In this document: positions 25,995 to 34,901 of the stretch, one piece after another
Layout: each line of letters opens with the position of its first letter
How positions within the stretch are numbered: the first letter of the stretch is position 1
Assembly (NCBI RefSeq): GCF_023716485.1
Contig: NZ_CP092418.1
Location: forward strand, 3,442,501 to 3,506,500
From: Microbulbifer variabilis
GTDB lineage: Bacteria > Pseudomonadota > Gammaproteobacteria > Pseudomonadales > Cellvibrionaceae
Direction: 5' to 3'
Length of the DNA stretch: 64,000 nt
Notes under the pieces: model-generated
Told to the model about the DNA's origin: nothing
The model's database searches: none
Seen by the model: the letters and a program-made list of their open reading frames with translations, nothing else
Made by a program: the position numbers and the translations under genes

Positions 25995-26305
25995 TTTTTG
26001 CCACGATGTTTCTTCCGTAACGCCCTAGCACTAACTGGCTTTAGTGGGCAGTATTTTGCAAAAACAAACTCAGCTAAAAACGGACCCGCTAGTAGTAAGG
26101 AGCCAAAAACCAGTAAACTTTGAAACCTCAATCCCAGGTAAATAGCAAGAATAGGTATAAACGCCCATCCGAACGCTATCACCCTCTTAGATAAGGCTGC
26201 ATATTCATACTGGAAAAAGCATTTCTCACAATACATTCTACTTGAGAAAGATAACATCTTTACCTTTACAGTTTTCTCTTTACATTTTGGGCATTTTCTC
26301 ATCAT
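25988..26305 (-). CDS. Cassette 10: zinc-ribbon membrane protein
   Basis: A 105-residue protein. CPKC (residues 5-8) and CEKC (about 26-29) form a zinc ribbon; two membrane segments follow, about residues 42-59 (VIAFGWAFIPILAIYLGL) and about 64-80 (LLVFGSLLLAGPFLAEF). The basic tail is RALRKKHRGKNL. Same design as cassette 14. Function unknown. Confidence 0.78.
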   Translation of the reverse strand: MMRKCPKCKEKTVKVKMLSFSSRMYCEKCFFQYEYAALSKRVIAFGWAFIPILAIYLGLRFQSLLVFGSLLLAGPFLAEFVFAKYCPLKPVSARALRKKHRGKNL

Positions 26306-26306
26306 G

Positions 26307-26412
26307 ACTTATAACGCCGCAATCAACTGCGTAGCAAGCTGGCGGTTGTTTTGCCGGTTTTATGGCAAAACAAGTGACAGTTTGCGGAGTCAGATTGCAT
26401 TGCCTTGTTATA
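26307..26412 (-). repeat. attC 9
   Basis: Boxes TTATAACGCCGCAATC and CTTGTTATATGC; arms TTTTGCC/GGCAAAA. Confidence 0.9.
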
Positions 26413-26442
26413 TGCAGATTTTAATTCTGTCATAGTATGATT

Positions 26443-29058
26443 CTATAGCGCTTGGTCTAGGCTTTCTAGAGCAAGGATAATCGTAGACACAGTATTTCTA
26501 TCAAACTCTGCTCGGTCATTTTCTTCGTGCGTGCCTTTATTTAAATATCGCCATTCGCGTGAATCACCGCTCATTCCAACTAATGAGTTAAGAGGATCAA
26601 ATATTTTACTCTTATCTGGGTCGGAAAAATTAGCCTTCCCAATTTTAGCTTTAAGTTGTTCAGACAGATTTCTCAGTTCTATTGGAGCGTTATGGCTTCG
26701 TAACTTTAAACTCAAGTTTCCATCCCCAAATTTGCTTACATAACGCCATACTTTTCCCTTAGTCAATGACTCCATTGCTTTTCGTGATTTTGATAGAGCT
26801 TCTCTAACTTCATTTCTGTCAAAGTGCTCTCTAGCAGCAATGATGTAGTTTCGAGGCGCACAGTTAAAATCCACACGTATATGAGATTCATCTAGCTTAG
26901 GCAAAAAAGCCAGCGATTGAGACTGAGCAGCAGATTGTGCTGGTAGCAGATTATGAATATCCTTGAAGAACTCTTCGCCATGGCAAGTTAATATAATTTG
27001 CTTTTCTGAAAAGTACTGATCTTCAAATAGGGTACGTCTTATTGACTCTCTATGATCGTCGTCAATCGCATTCACAGGATCATCAAAAATTAGCACTGGA
27101 CAATTTTCTTTAAGGTTCTTTGAAAGAAGAATCGCTAGTCCAATACAACGAATATGTCCTTCGCTAAGCACGTGTAATGGGTCATAGAACTGGTCTGGAT
27201 TATTTTGAAATGATATCTCTAGTCGTTGATTTTGAGCCAAGGGGAGCTGAACTTTCGCTAGAAGTTCTGAAGGCAAATCATTACGATTAAATGAATTGTA
27301 AAGTTGAACAACCTTCTCCCCTAAATCAGCTACAAGTTGTGCAGGAAGTGCATCCTTATAAAAATTAAGGCGTGCAACTAACTTTGTATAAGCTCTCGAA
27401 ATGGTTTGATTTCTTTGAATGCTAGCTATTTCAGCTTGAACATCTGCAATCAACTGAGCATTTTCAACATCGAAGTTAGCGATTGTTCTCTGAGCAGCTT
27501 GAATTGCTTGACTGGCTGTCTGTCTTTGGGTTTGAAGTACGGTAATATTGCGTGAAAATTCACGCAATCGATTTAGTTCTGTTTGTTTCGTTGCACGTAA
27601 TTGAGTAGCTTGGGCAACTTCTTTGTCTGCGCCCTCGAGTTGCTGAACTTGTGATCGTAGGTGTTGCCATACAGTGTAACCATCCTGAGATGGTTGCTGT
27701 AATCTATTCCACCATTCAATATTTTCTTGAAGATTGGGCGATACTTGATAATACGTAAGCACATTCTTATAAAATCGACTACAACAAGTATTTACTATTT
27801 GAGTTAATAAAAGTAATTCTTGATTTGTTGTTTGCTCTAATTGTTGAAGCAATTGTTGCCGCTCGGCCAAATGCTGAAGTTTTTTTAACTCTTCACTTGA
27901 GTGAATAAATGGGTTTACTGCGACTCGGTTAAGCGGAGTTTTGCAGGCAGGACAGTTATTTGGACTGCTTTGTTGCACTTGAGTAACAGCATCATAAAGG
28001 TTTTTGTATGATAATTGCTGACTGGCGCTTGCTAACTCCTGACGAATGGATGCAACTTCATTTAGATGATTAGCGACCTTACCGCCTAAATCGTCCAATT
28101 TAGCCAGACTCAATGAAGATTTGATAGGTAAAGGCTGCTGTAATTCAGACTCTATCTGAGAAATTAGCCCAACACTTTCATCACCCCCAAGTAATTCTAG
28201 AACCACTTGGTTAAAGTCTGAGCCTTCGCGGTAATTGCTAGCTAAGGCTTGCTCATCAGTACTAATTCTTACTAATTCAGCGTTATTAGTCTTTAATTGC
28301 TGCTTGGCTCCATCAAGTGCCTGGCGCTTTTGAGCCAATAATGTTGCTTTTTGGCCCACAAGGTCAATATATCTTGGATCTATTTCAGCCGTAAATTTTC
28401 GTACAAACTCAGTAAAAGAGTCCAGACCAAAAAGTGTTGATATTAACTCTGTTTGCTTAGCTGGAACTTGGGCTGCAATCCTTGAAAAGTTATCAATTCT
28501 ATTTTTCTCAACAAAACAAAATCGATAAAGAGCGTCATCTGAAATAACAGGAATTTCCTGACCTTCTGCATTTAGCCCAAGAAGCTTTGGAGCGCTAAAG
28601 CTATCTACATACGCGTTTCTCAAATATCTTTGCTGGTCTCTAAAACGCTTGCTCTCTGCCTCTGCAACATTTCCCAAAAGTGAATACTCGAGAGCCTCGC
28701 AAAAACTTGATTTACCTGTTCCATTTGGGCCATAAATTAGAACTAAGTTACTGCTAAGGTCGAAATGCTCTTCCCTAGAAAAGCCACGAAATGGGCCTAC
28801 TGATAAACTTTTAAGCTGAGTTATGGGTGAGTTATCAACAGCTAGATCTTCTGATAACGGTTGAATCTCTGCGCTCAAATTATTCCAATTATTTTGAGCG
28901 AGCTGAACGACGGCTCTAATTCGCTGGCCTTGATGGGTTCCAAGAGGTATCAAATCGTCTAGGTTTTGAACAATAAGATTGGCTAATTTACGCTCATCGT
29001 CGGTAACAGTGCCTTCATTGAGAGTTTGTAAAAATCTTAAGTACTCAGCATGGATCAT
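26443..29058 (-). CDS. Cassette 9: large Rad50/RloC-like AAA ATPase with zinc-hook motif
   Basis: An 871-residue ATPase, by far the largest cassette gene. An unrecognised N-terminal part (1-85) precedes Walker A LIYGPNGTGKSSF (about 107-120). Long coiled coils (about 225-360 and 390-540) flank a CPAC hook (about residue 369), one half of a zinc-hook site. The C-terminal ATPase lobe has an ABC-signature-like LSEGHIRCIGLA (about 630) and Walker B VLIFDDPVNAID (about 655), then TCHGEEFFKDI. A C-terminal domain (about 700-871) carries repeated Arg/His but no nuclease motif I can name. RAD50-like single-gene ATPases of this shape are common in phage defence (RloC, PrrC relatives); defence is an inference. 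RBS AAGGA is 8 bases before ATG 29058. Confidence 0.85.
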   Translation of the reverse strand: MIHAEYLRFLQTLNEGTVTDDERKLANLIVQNLDDLIPLGTHQGQRIRAVVQLAQNNWNNLSAEIQPLSEDLAVDNSPITQLKSLSVGPFRGFSREEHFDLSSNLVLIYGPNGTGKSSFCEALEYSLLGNVAEAESKRFRDQQRYLRNAYVDSFSAPKLLGLNAEGQEIPVISDDALYRFCFVEKNRIDNFSRIAAQVPAKQTELISTLFGLDSFTEFVRKFTAEIDPRYIDLVGQKATLLAQKRQALDGAKQQLKTNNAELVRISTDEQALASNYREGSDFNQVVLELLGGDESVGLISQIESELQQPLPIKSSLSLAKLDDLGGKVANHLNEVASIRQELASASQQLSYKNLYDAVTQVQQSSPNNCPACKTPLNRVAVNPFIHSSEELKKLQHLAERQQLLQQLEQTTNQELLLLTQIVNTCCSRFYKNVLTYYQVSPNLQENIEWWNRLQQPSQDGYTVWQHLRSQVQQLEGADKEVAQATQLRATKQTELNRLREFSRNITVLQTQRQTASQAIQAAQRTIANFDVENAQLIADVQAEIASIQRNQTISRAYTKLVARLNFYKDALPAQLVADLGEKVVQLYNSFNRNDLPSELLAKVQLPLAQNQRLEISFQNNPDQFYDPLHVLSEGHIRCIGLAILLSKNLKENCPVLIFDDPVNAIDDDHRESIRRTLFEDQYFSEKQIILTCHGEEFFKDIHNLLPAQSAAQSQSLAFLPKLDESHIRVDFNCAPRNYIIAAREHFDRNEVREALSKSRKAMESLTKGKVWRYVSKFGDGNLSLKLRSHNAPIELRNLSEQLKAKIGKANFSDPDKSKIFDPLNSLVGMSGDSREWRYLNKGTHEENDRAEFDRNTVSTIILALESLDQAL

Positions 29059-29146
29059 GTAACATCCTTATTTTTACAATAATAATCACCTTAAAAATTC
29101 AGTAATCATTCTAAATTTAATACAAGCCTTAAATATTGCAGCGAGC

Positions 29147-29264
29147 ATATAACGCCGCTATCACTGGACAGCGGGCTGTAGTTGTAATTTATGTTAACGA
29201 AGCGGCAGCGTAGTGCATAAATTGCAACGAAGGACTGCTGTTCCGGTGAATAGCTTTGTTATAC
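29147..29264 (-). repeat. attC 8
   Basis: Boxes TATAACGCCGCTATC and TTTGTTATAC; arms GTTGTAATTTATG and CATAAATTGCAAC pair. Confidence 0.9.
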
Positions 29265-29648
29265 GAATTCAGGGCAAGCTCCTGGGTTTAAGTATCCCCA
29301 AACTCGAAAGTATGATTCCTGATTTGAATATTTAATACTGTGTCTCTTTAAGATACTTAGTATCTCCGCAGACCTATCAGTTTTTTTATCTGATATGAGA
29401 CGACCTCGATACTCACTTACAATAGGGTTGAAATCAAGCCATTCTATTGCTGAAGCATATTCGAATAATTGATCCCACCAAACTGGACTAAAGCCAAAAA
29501 TCTCATCTGACGTAATTAGTTTATAGCGAACACAGATATATGAAGAATGAAGCTTTTCAAGGTCCTCGCAAACTTCACGCCACTTGGTTTTGTTCATTGC
29601 AGAGACCAACTGACGTTCATTGATAATCTTAAGGAGCTTCTCGTTCAT
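29259..29648 (-). CDS. Cassette 8: unknown protein, DUF6678-like
   Basis: A 129-residue soluble protein. MNEKLLKIINERQLVSAMNKTKWREVCEDL, then SPVWWDQLFEYASAIEWLDFNP, followed by a basic helical end. The N-terminal M-N-x-TKWRE pattern is what I remember of the DUF6678 family; this is not checked. ATG 29648 is chosen since the frame above it crosses the attC. It stops inside attC 8. Confidence 0.72.
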   Translation of the reverse strand: MNEKLLKIINERQLVSAMNKTKWREVCEDLEKLHSSYICVRYKLITSDEIFGFSPVWWDQLFEYASAIEWLDFNPIVSEYRGRLISDKKTDRSAEILSILKRHSIKYSNQESYFRVWGYLNPGACPEFV

Positions 29649-29656
29649 ATTTCGAT

Positions 29657-29796
29657 CGTATAACGCCCGCAACAGGGGCGGCTAATGCTATGCAGCTTTT
29701 GTGCAAAAATGGGAGTGCAACGACCAGCACAAAAGATGCATAGCGTTGGGCGTCCCGCGGAGGCCCAAAGGGCCGTAGCAACTTGCTTGCGCTTGT
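29657..29796 (-). repeat. attC 7, left part, split by IS copy 2
   Basis: Long type starting CGTATAACGCCCG and ending GCGCTTGT, where the IS starts; the end resumes as TAG at about 30991. Sequence is very close to attC 26. Confidence 0.88.
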
Positions 29797-30961
<1,165 letters not shown>

Positions 30962-31002
30962 ATACTTGACAAAGGACCATAGTCACTTGTTAGGTGTAAT
31001 TA

Positions 31003-31305
31003 CTAGCTCTCCATAGAAATACTTTCGATAACACCGTCTTCATCAAAAGAAACGCTAACTACGTAGTCTGTGACTTCGTTAGGGAGAGTGAAATCATAGA
31101 CTTCCTCTTCGTCCCATTTACTACGCAAGACAAGCAAGCCTATTACATCGTCATTTGTGGGCTTAGACGTACCGATATGCTCTTCCCAATAACTTGGTGG
31201 TAACTCTTCCAAGTGATGGGAGACAAACTCATCAATACCGTACTCACCTTGCTCAGTGCCTGAAGATTGCTTGATGCCCTCAAGGGCCTTTTTTTCATTG
31301 TTCAT
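31003..31305 (-). CDS. Cassette 7: acidic protein of unknown function
   Basis: A 100-residue acidic protein starting MNNEKKALEGIKQSSGTEQG. The C-terminal half reads YDFTLPNEVTDYVVSVSFDEDG, a strand pair. The middle (SHHLEELPPSYWEEHIGTSKPTNDDVIGLLVLRS) suggests an immunity-protein-like alpha/beta fold, which is a guess from composition. Its attC is the one split by IS copy 2; the coding frame is intact. Confidence 0.74.
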   Translation of the reverse strand: MNNEKKALEGIKQSSGTEQGEYGIDEFVSHHLEELPPSYWEEHIGTSKPTNDDVIGLLVLRSKWDEEEVYDFTLPNEVTDYVVSVSFDEDGVIESISMES

Positions 31306-31320
31306 TTGATACTACTTTTA

Positions 31321-31440
31321 CACCTAACGCCGTGCGCAGCGGCGGCTTACTCTGTGGATTTTTTGCGCAAAAATAGGAGTCGCAGCGACTGCGCAAAAAG
31401 TGCGCAAAGTAAGACGTCAGTCTGCCGCACCTTGTTAAAT
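31321..31440 (-). repeat. attC 6
   Basis: Boxes ACCTAACGCCGTGCGC and CTTGTTAAATT; arms GGCGGCTTACT and AGTAAGACGTC. Confidence 0.9.
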
Positions 31441-31835
31441 TATCTGACCACTGGGGTTCCCCAACCATCGTACTCTGCTCCGGCATCTTCTGCGATTTTG
31501 AGCATGATTACGTTTTCCTGGTCAATTTTCTCTAAGCTCAGTAGAGTTTCTTTAACTAGATCACCGTAGAAGTACTCGGCTCCCTCATGCTCACCTTTTC
31601 CAATATTTCTAATTTCATACCCCAGAGATTTTCCTGTTCCTGCAATAAAAGCCAGACAATCATAGGTGGAGCAATAGAAATGATGTTCGACCGGATGTAG
31701 TTTACTCAGATTTGAACCAGCCTTTTGCAAAGAACTTAGCACCTCTCTATTCCCCTCTGTATTTGGCCGAAATTCTTCCGAAATACCAAGCGATGAAAAA
31801 ATTGAAATAAATATCGTGAATACAATCTTTCTCAT
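31440..31835 (-). CDS. Cassette 6: exported RraB-like protein
   Basis: A 131-residue protein. A signal peptide (MRKIVFTIFISIFSSLGISE, about 18-20 residues) precedes a domain resembling RraB, the cytosolic inhibitor of RNase E: LHPVEHHFYCSTYDCLAFIAG compares with the IEHHL region and helix, GKSLGYEIRNI with the LGYEV strand, and AEYDGWGTPV (about 117-126) with the family's YDGWGT signature. Since RNase E is cytosolic, an exported copy must have another job. The fold match is my own recognition and should be checked. Confidence 0.75.
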   Translation of the reverse strand: MRKIVFTIFISIFSSLGISEEFRPNTEGNREVLSSLQKAGSNLSKLHPVEHHFYCSTYDCLAFIAGTGKSLGYEIRNIGKGEHEGAEYFYGDLVKETLLSLEKIDQENVIMLKIAEDAGAEYDGWGTPVVR

Positions 31836-31847
31836 AGTTGACTCGTA

Positions 31848-31940
31848 ATTTAACGCCTTTAGCAGCGGCCACAGTGCAGGCGCGAAGCGCCGAAACGGAG
31901 GTCCAGCCCCAAAGGGGCGATGCTGCCTAAACTTGTTAGG
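31848..31940 (-). repeat. attC 5
   Basis: Boxes TTTAACGCCTTTAGCAGC and GCTGCCTAAACTTGTTAGG; arms AGCCCCAAAGGGGCG and GCGCGAAGCGC. Confidence 0.9.
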
Positions 31941-31946
31941 AGTGGG

Positions 31947-32351
31947 CTACACGCCATAGGTTGCTAAAGCTCGTTTTCTAGCTTTTTCCAAGGCCTCTGC
32001 ACCACCTCTTTGTTTAATATTCTCACCTACCTTGATCAAGCGCCTATTTGCTTGATCAGAGTATTTATTGCCAATTTTTCCTGCGACATAACACCAGGCA
32101 TACGCATGTTCCAAGTCGAGGATTGCCCTCTCAATAGAAAGTGCTACACACAAACCAAATGGTGCATGCTCATATTTCCCATCTGCGGCCAATAGCATAT
32201 ATCGCAATCCCTTTTCAGGGTTGAACGATCCTGAGTTTGGCTTTAATAAATTTGTACCGTTAATGAAGTACTCTTCAGGTGACATATCCTCTTCGGCAAT
32301 CAAGAAACATGGCCAGACTAGAAGAATTACTAGCATTGAAATAAATTTCAT
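31947..32351 (-). CDS. Cassette 5: exported Sel1-repeat-like protein
   Basis: A 134-residue protein with a signal peptide (MKFISMLVILLVWPCFLIAEE, cut after about residue 19). The mature part has paired helices, YMLLAADGKYEHAPFGLCVA and LEHAYAWCYVAGKIGN, in the style of Sel1/TPR repeats (A-Y-x-W-x-x-x-A). A basic helical tail follows. Probably periplasmic, with a protein-binding role inferred from the fold. Confidence 0.75.
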   Translation of the reverse strand: MKFISMLVILLVWPCFLIAEEDMSPEEYFINGTNLLKPNSGSFNPEKGLRYMLLAADGKYEHAPFGLCVALSIERAILDLEHAYAWCYVAGKIGNKYSDQANRRLIKVGENIKQRGGAEALEKARKRALATYGV

Positions 32352-32357
32352 TGGTAC

Positions 32358-32424
32358 TCCTAACGCTTACAGCACGAGCCAAATGCGAGCGAGTATTTGG
32401 TCGCCGTGCCTGTGATTGTTAGGC
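32358..32424 (-). repeat. attC 4 (short type)
   Basis: Boxes TCCTAACGCTTACAGCACG and CGTGCCTGTGATTGTTAGGC; 67 bases. Confidence 0.88.
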
Positions 32425-32460
32425 ATTTTGACCTGATTAATAACAAACCAGCCGCCATAG

Positions 32461-32937
32461 CTAGCACCAGCCTTTACTCTTGGCTTCGGCTATAGCCTTT
32501 GCCTTAGCGATACCGGCAAGGTTGATTTTGTTTAGTTTCTCATACTGAGCATGTTCAGCAAAATACGGCCCCAGCCAACCATTTTCATGGGTGGATGCCA
32601 TGGTCCAAGCCAAGTTCTTTGGGAATACGTAGTAATCAGAGCTACTGCACTCTATAGGCAGCTCCGATGTAATTATTGCTGATTCATGATGCTCGGACAG
32701 AACGATGAACTCTGGCGCCTGCTGAGATAAATATACTTCTTCTGCCGAACTACCTGATACAGATGGGTACGCTTCCGTGCTGAAGATATGCCACTTATAA
32801 TTTTTAATGGAGATACCCTTTCTATTCTTGCAGAAAGTATCTATCCACTGCTGCCGAATCAACTCAGTTTCCTCGAGAGATAAAACCTTTAAAACTAAGT
32901 CTGGCTTAATATCAAATTCAGCGTGCATAAGTTCCAT
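32461..32937 (-). CDS. Cassette 4: DUF4275-like protein
   Basis: A 158-residue soluble protein. The segments LIRQQWIDTFCKNRKGISIK, KWHIFSTEAYPSVSGSSAEE and DYYVFPKNLAWTMASTHENG match the order of motifs I remember for the DUF4275 family (W..F, WHxFS, Y.F..n..w.f..THE). Function unknown. The C-terminal KAKAIAEAKSKGWC is a helix. It ends 36 bases before its attC. Confidence 0.75.
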   Translation of the reverse strand: MELMHAEFDIKPDLVLKVLSLEETELIRQQWIDTFCKNRKGISIKNYKWHIFSTEAYPSVSGSSAEEVYLSQQAPEFIVLSEHHESAIITSELPIECSSSDYYVFPKNLAWTMASTHENGWLGPYFAEHAQYEKLNKINLAGIAKAKAIAEAKSKGWC

Positions 32938-32939
32938 TT

Positions 32940-33033
32940 TGCCTAACGCTTCAATAACCCGCAGCTGGAACGCAGCGAAGCGGAGTATAAGCTGTCGGGC
33001 GCCGAAGGGGCGTAGTTCATTGACTTGTTAACC
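32940..33033 (-). repeat. attC 3
   Basis: Boxes GCCTAACGCTTCAATAACC and TTCATTGACTTGTTAACC; arms GGGCGCCGAAGGGGCG. Confidence 0.88.
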
Positions 33034-33315
33034 CTGGAACTGGATGAAGGCATCATAAGCGTGATAGTGCTTAATGGCCTCCAGAACCTGACCAGAGTTT
33101 GGATTGCTTATTTGGGTACGCAGATTCTCTACAGCAGACTGAACATCTTGGACTGACAGAAAATACTGCAACCCCTCAAATGTTTCGCTAACTCCATCGT
33201 CCTCGATTACAGCTGCCGGGCTATCGAGTGACAACTCGCCTTCTGCAACGTATAAATCATGATCCCATTCTAGGGACTCTACGTTGTCAATGATCTCTTT
33301 TAGAACACCTTTCAT
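33028..33315 (-). CDS. Cassette 3: small acidic protein of unknown function
   Basis: A 95-residue acidic protein from ATG 33315 (MKGVLKEIIDNVESLEWDHD); a TTG four codons upstream is less likely. Features LYVAEGELSLDSPAAVIED (strand-rich) and FEGLQYFLSVQDVQSAVENL (helical). It stops within attC 3. No family firmly recognised. Confidence 0.75.
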   Translation of the reverse strand: MKGVLKEIIDNVESLEWDHDLYVAEGELSLDSPAAVIEDDGVSETFEGLQYFLSVQDVQSAVENLRTQISNPNSGQVLEAIKHYHAYDAFIQFQG

Positions 33316-33330
33316 CTTCGGACTCAAGAG

Positions 33331-33449
33331 GGTTAACGCCGCGCTCAGAGGCGGCTTACTTTGGGCGCTTTATGCGCGAAAATAGGAGCAAAGCGACTGC
33401 GTATAAAGTGCACAAAGTAAGACGTCGCCTTGCAGCGCTTTGTTAGGGC
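33331..33449 (-). repeat. attC 2
   Basis: Boxes GGTTAACGCCGCGCTC and TTTGTTAGGG; arms GGCGGCTTACTTTG and CAAAGTAAGACGTC. Confidence 0.9.
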
Positions 33450-33985
33450 TAACCCCGGGCACTGCCTCTATGCTTAAGCCAAAACCCAGAATGATGCTGT
33501 GCAACCGACAGCCCTAAGTAGAAACGCTCGATGTTCAGCTGTGATTTTGGAAACGTGAATTCACGCACGAACATCGATTGCAAGAGTACTAGTGCCGCCC
33601 CTATCTGGGTAGAAGACTCCGGCCCATGCCCGCCATTTATATAGCTGGGAAAAAAGTCCATCATTTCCCTGAAATGAAGGCGAGCCATTGCAACAGCAAT
33701 TTGTGGGCTAACCATACTACCATTTTTGAAGCGGTTCTTTAGCTCTTCCAGGTGCGACTTATTCTCCGAGACAATGAGGCACATACATGCAATTAAGTGC
33801 GAACGCCAATTCACATCAAGTAGCAGAGTTTCATAACCTGCATGTTCGGTTTCAAGCTCAGTAGCTAGAGCACTAAAGATAGAAAGATCACTTTCTACTT
33901 CAAATGGTTGAAAACTCAAATCAAAGGCCTTCAGGTAGAAGCTACCATCATTACTGAGCTCTTCTAACCTCTTAAATACGTTCAT
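33449..33985 (-). CDS. Cassette 2: helical protein of unknown function
   Basis: A 178-residue mostly helical protein. Core segments: DVNWRSHLIACMCLIVSENK, GSMVSPQIAVAMARLHF and GAALVLLQSMFVREFTFPKS, followed by WLKHRGSARG. No signal peptide. The helical array with DVNWR looks HEAT-repeat-like, which is a weak inference. It is second from attI and should be expressed from Pc. Confidence 0.76.
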   Translation of the reverse strand: MNVFKRLEELSNDGSFYLKAFDLSFQPFEVESDLSIFSALATELETEHAGYETLLLDVNWRSHLIACMCLIVSENKSHLEELKNRFKNGSMVSPQIAVAMARLHFREMMDFFPSYINGGHGPESSTQIGAALVLLQSMFVREFTFPKSQLNIERFYLGLSVAQHHSGFWLKHRGSARG

Positions 33986-33996
33986 CTACCAATTGC

Positions 33997-34113
33997 CCTA
34001 ACGCCTAGGTCACCTACGCTGACCTGATGATTTTTGTTGTGTAAGAATGGAGCGTAGCGTAATGCACAAAAAAAAGCAGCAGGTTAGCGTCAAGTGCACT
34101 GCCTTGTTATAGC
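33997..34113 (-). repeat. attC 1
   Basis: Boxes CCCTAACGCCTAGG and CTTGTTATAGC; arms TTTTTGTTGTG and GCACAAAAAAAA. Its GTTATAGC matches the start of cassette 1 at attI, as expected for an integrated circle. Confidence 0.9.
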
Positions 34114-34114
34114 T

Positions 34115-34576
34115 TCACGGCCATTTAACCGTCTCATTATCAGTTTCAAATAGATAACTACACTGCATTTCTGATAGATCTCCCGAATCAAACCAAAATA
34201 TAATGCCTAAACTATTGTGATCTAGGCATTCATGCGGATCACTATCAAATGAATGATCTTCAAACTTTGGAATTTCATTTGTAACTTTAGTTATAAAGTC
34301 TCTCACAGTATTTTTAGGTAAGTTAAAAAGATCTTTCCCAAACAGAGGATAGCCAGAGCCCATAACCGTAATAACGCCAAGTCGATAATCGTCTTCCTTA
34401 TCAAAGGTAAAACTTAGATTTTTGTGGGAATACCACAAAACCCTATGCCAATCACCACTGCCTTCGACATACTCGCCTTTCTCTATCCTATCGGGATTAC
34501 CGAGGATGCGGATCAAATCTTTTTCAAAGATTCCGTATTTAATTTCACCTATGCCGACACCTGGTTCTATGTTCAT
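34115..34576 (-). CDS. Cassette 1: unknown protein, first cassette of the array
   Basis: A 153-residue soluble acidic protein. MNIEPGVGIGEIKYGIFEKDLIRILGNPDR resembles the start of small uncharacterised proteins in which a hydrophobic G-x-G-x-I-x-[FY]G motif leads to an ILGxPD turn; FDKEDDYRLGVITVMGSG and LGIIFWFDSGDLSEMQCSYL are strands. No family named with confidence. It begins 10 bases after the attI crossover and about 45 bases after the Pc start, so it should be the best expressed cassette. Confidence 0.78.
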   Translation of the reverse strand: MNIEPGVGIGEIKYGIFEKDLIRILGNPDRIEKGEYVEGSGDWHRVLWYSHKNLSFTFDKEDDYRLGVITVMGSGYPLFGKDLFNLPKNTVRDFITKVTNEIPKFEDHSFDSDPHECLDHNSLGIIFWFDSGDLSEMQCSYLFETDNETVKWP

Positions 34577-34585
34577 ATCTCGATT

Positions 34586-34600
34586 GCTATAACAGTTAAT
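34586..34600 (-). other. attI recombination point
   Basis: The last cassette-type box is GCTATAAC (34586-34593, reading CTG-TTATAGC on the minus strand). Beyond it no attC-like palindrome follows and intI begins 300 bases away, so new cassettes should enter here. The full extent of attI is not clear. Confidence 0.65.
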
Positions 34601-34627
34601 TAAAAAGAAGCGTCTTTATATCACCCT

Positions 34628-34655
34628 TCTATATAATTCTACTCATTTCTTTCAA
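34628..34655 (-). promoter_or_regulatory. Candidate cassette promoter Pc
   Basis: On the minus strand TTGAAA (34655-34650), a 16-base spacer and TATAGA (34633-34628) point into cassette 1, about 45 bases before its start codon. Confidence 0.5.
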
Positions 34656-34712
34656 GATAATCTCAAAAACCTAATAATATCAAAAAGTTAAGATCTTTGG
34701 CATAATTTTCAA

Positions 34713-34748
34713 CAGATAGATATATAGCAGACGCTATATATCTATCTG
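34713..34748. repeat. Perfect 16-bp inverted repeat between attI and intI
   Basis: CAGATAGATATATAGC, loop AGAC, then its exact reverse complement, followed on the plus strand by CTTTTTCT. It could terminate transcripts moving toward intI, or be a binding or structural element of attI. Confidence 0.75.
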
Positions 34749-34844
34749 CTTTTTCTGCTCTTTATAACATTACCTTCTCCATAAAAATCAAAGATATAGA
34801 TCGTCATCCCCAGAAATAGGAGGAGCTTTTCTTGAATTCTGATA

Positions 34845-34874
34845 TTGACAGCAGAATAAAATAGTAAATACTGT
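34845..34874 (+). promoter_or_regulatory. Candidate intI promoter
   Basis: TTGACA (34845-34850) with TACTGT about 18 bases downstream; the -10 region overlaps the LexA box, as in other SOS-controlled integrases. Confidence 0.5.
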
Positions 34875-34886
34875 ATATAAAAACAG
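34871..34886 (+). promoter_or_regulatory. LexA (SOS) box of intI
   Basis: CTGTATATAAAAACAG is CTG-N10-CAG with an AT-rich middle, a near-consensus LexA site, 15 bases before the intI ATG. Confidence 0.88.
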
Positions 34887-34901
34887 ATAAAGGCCAATAT
34901 C

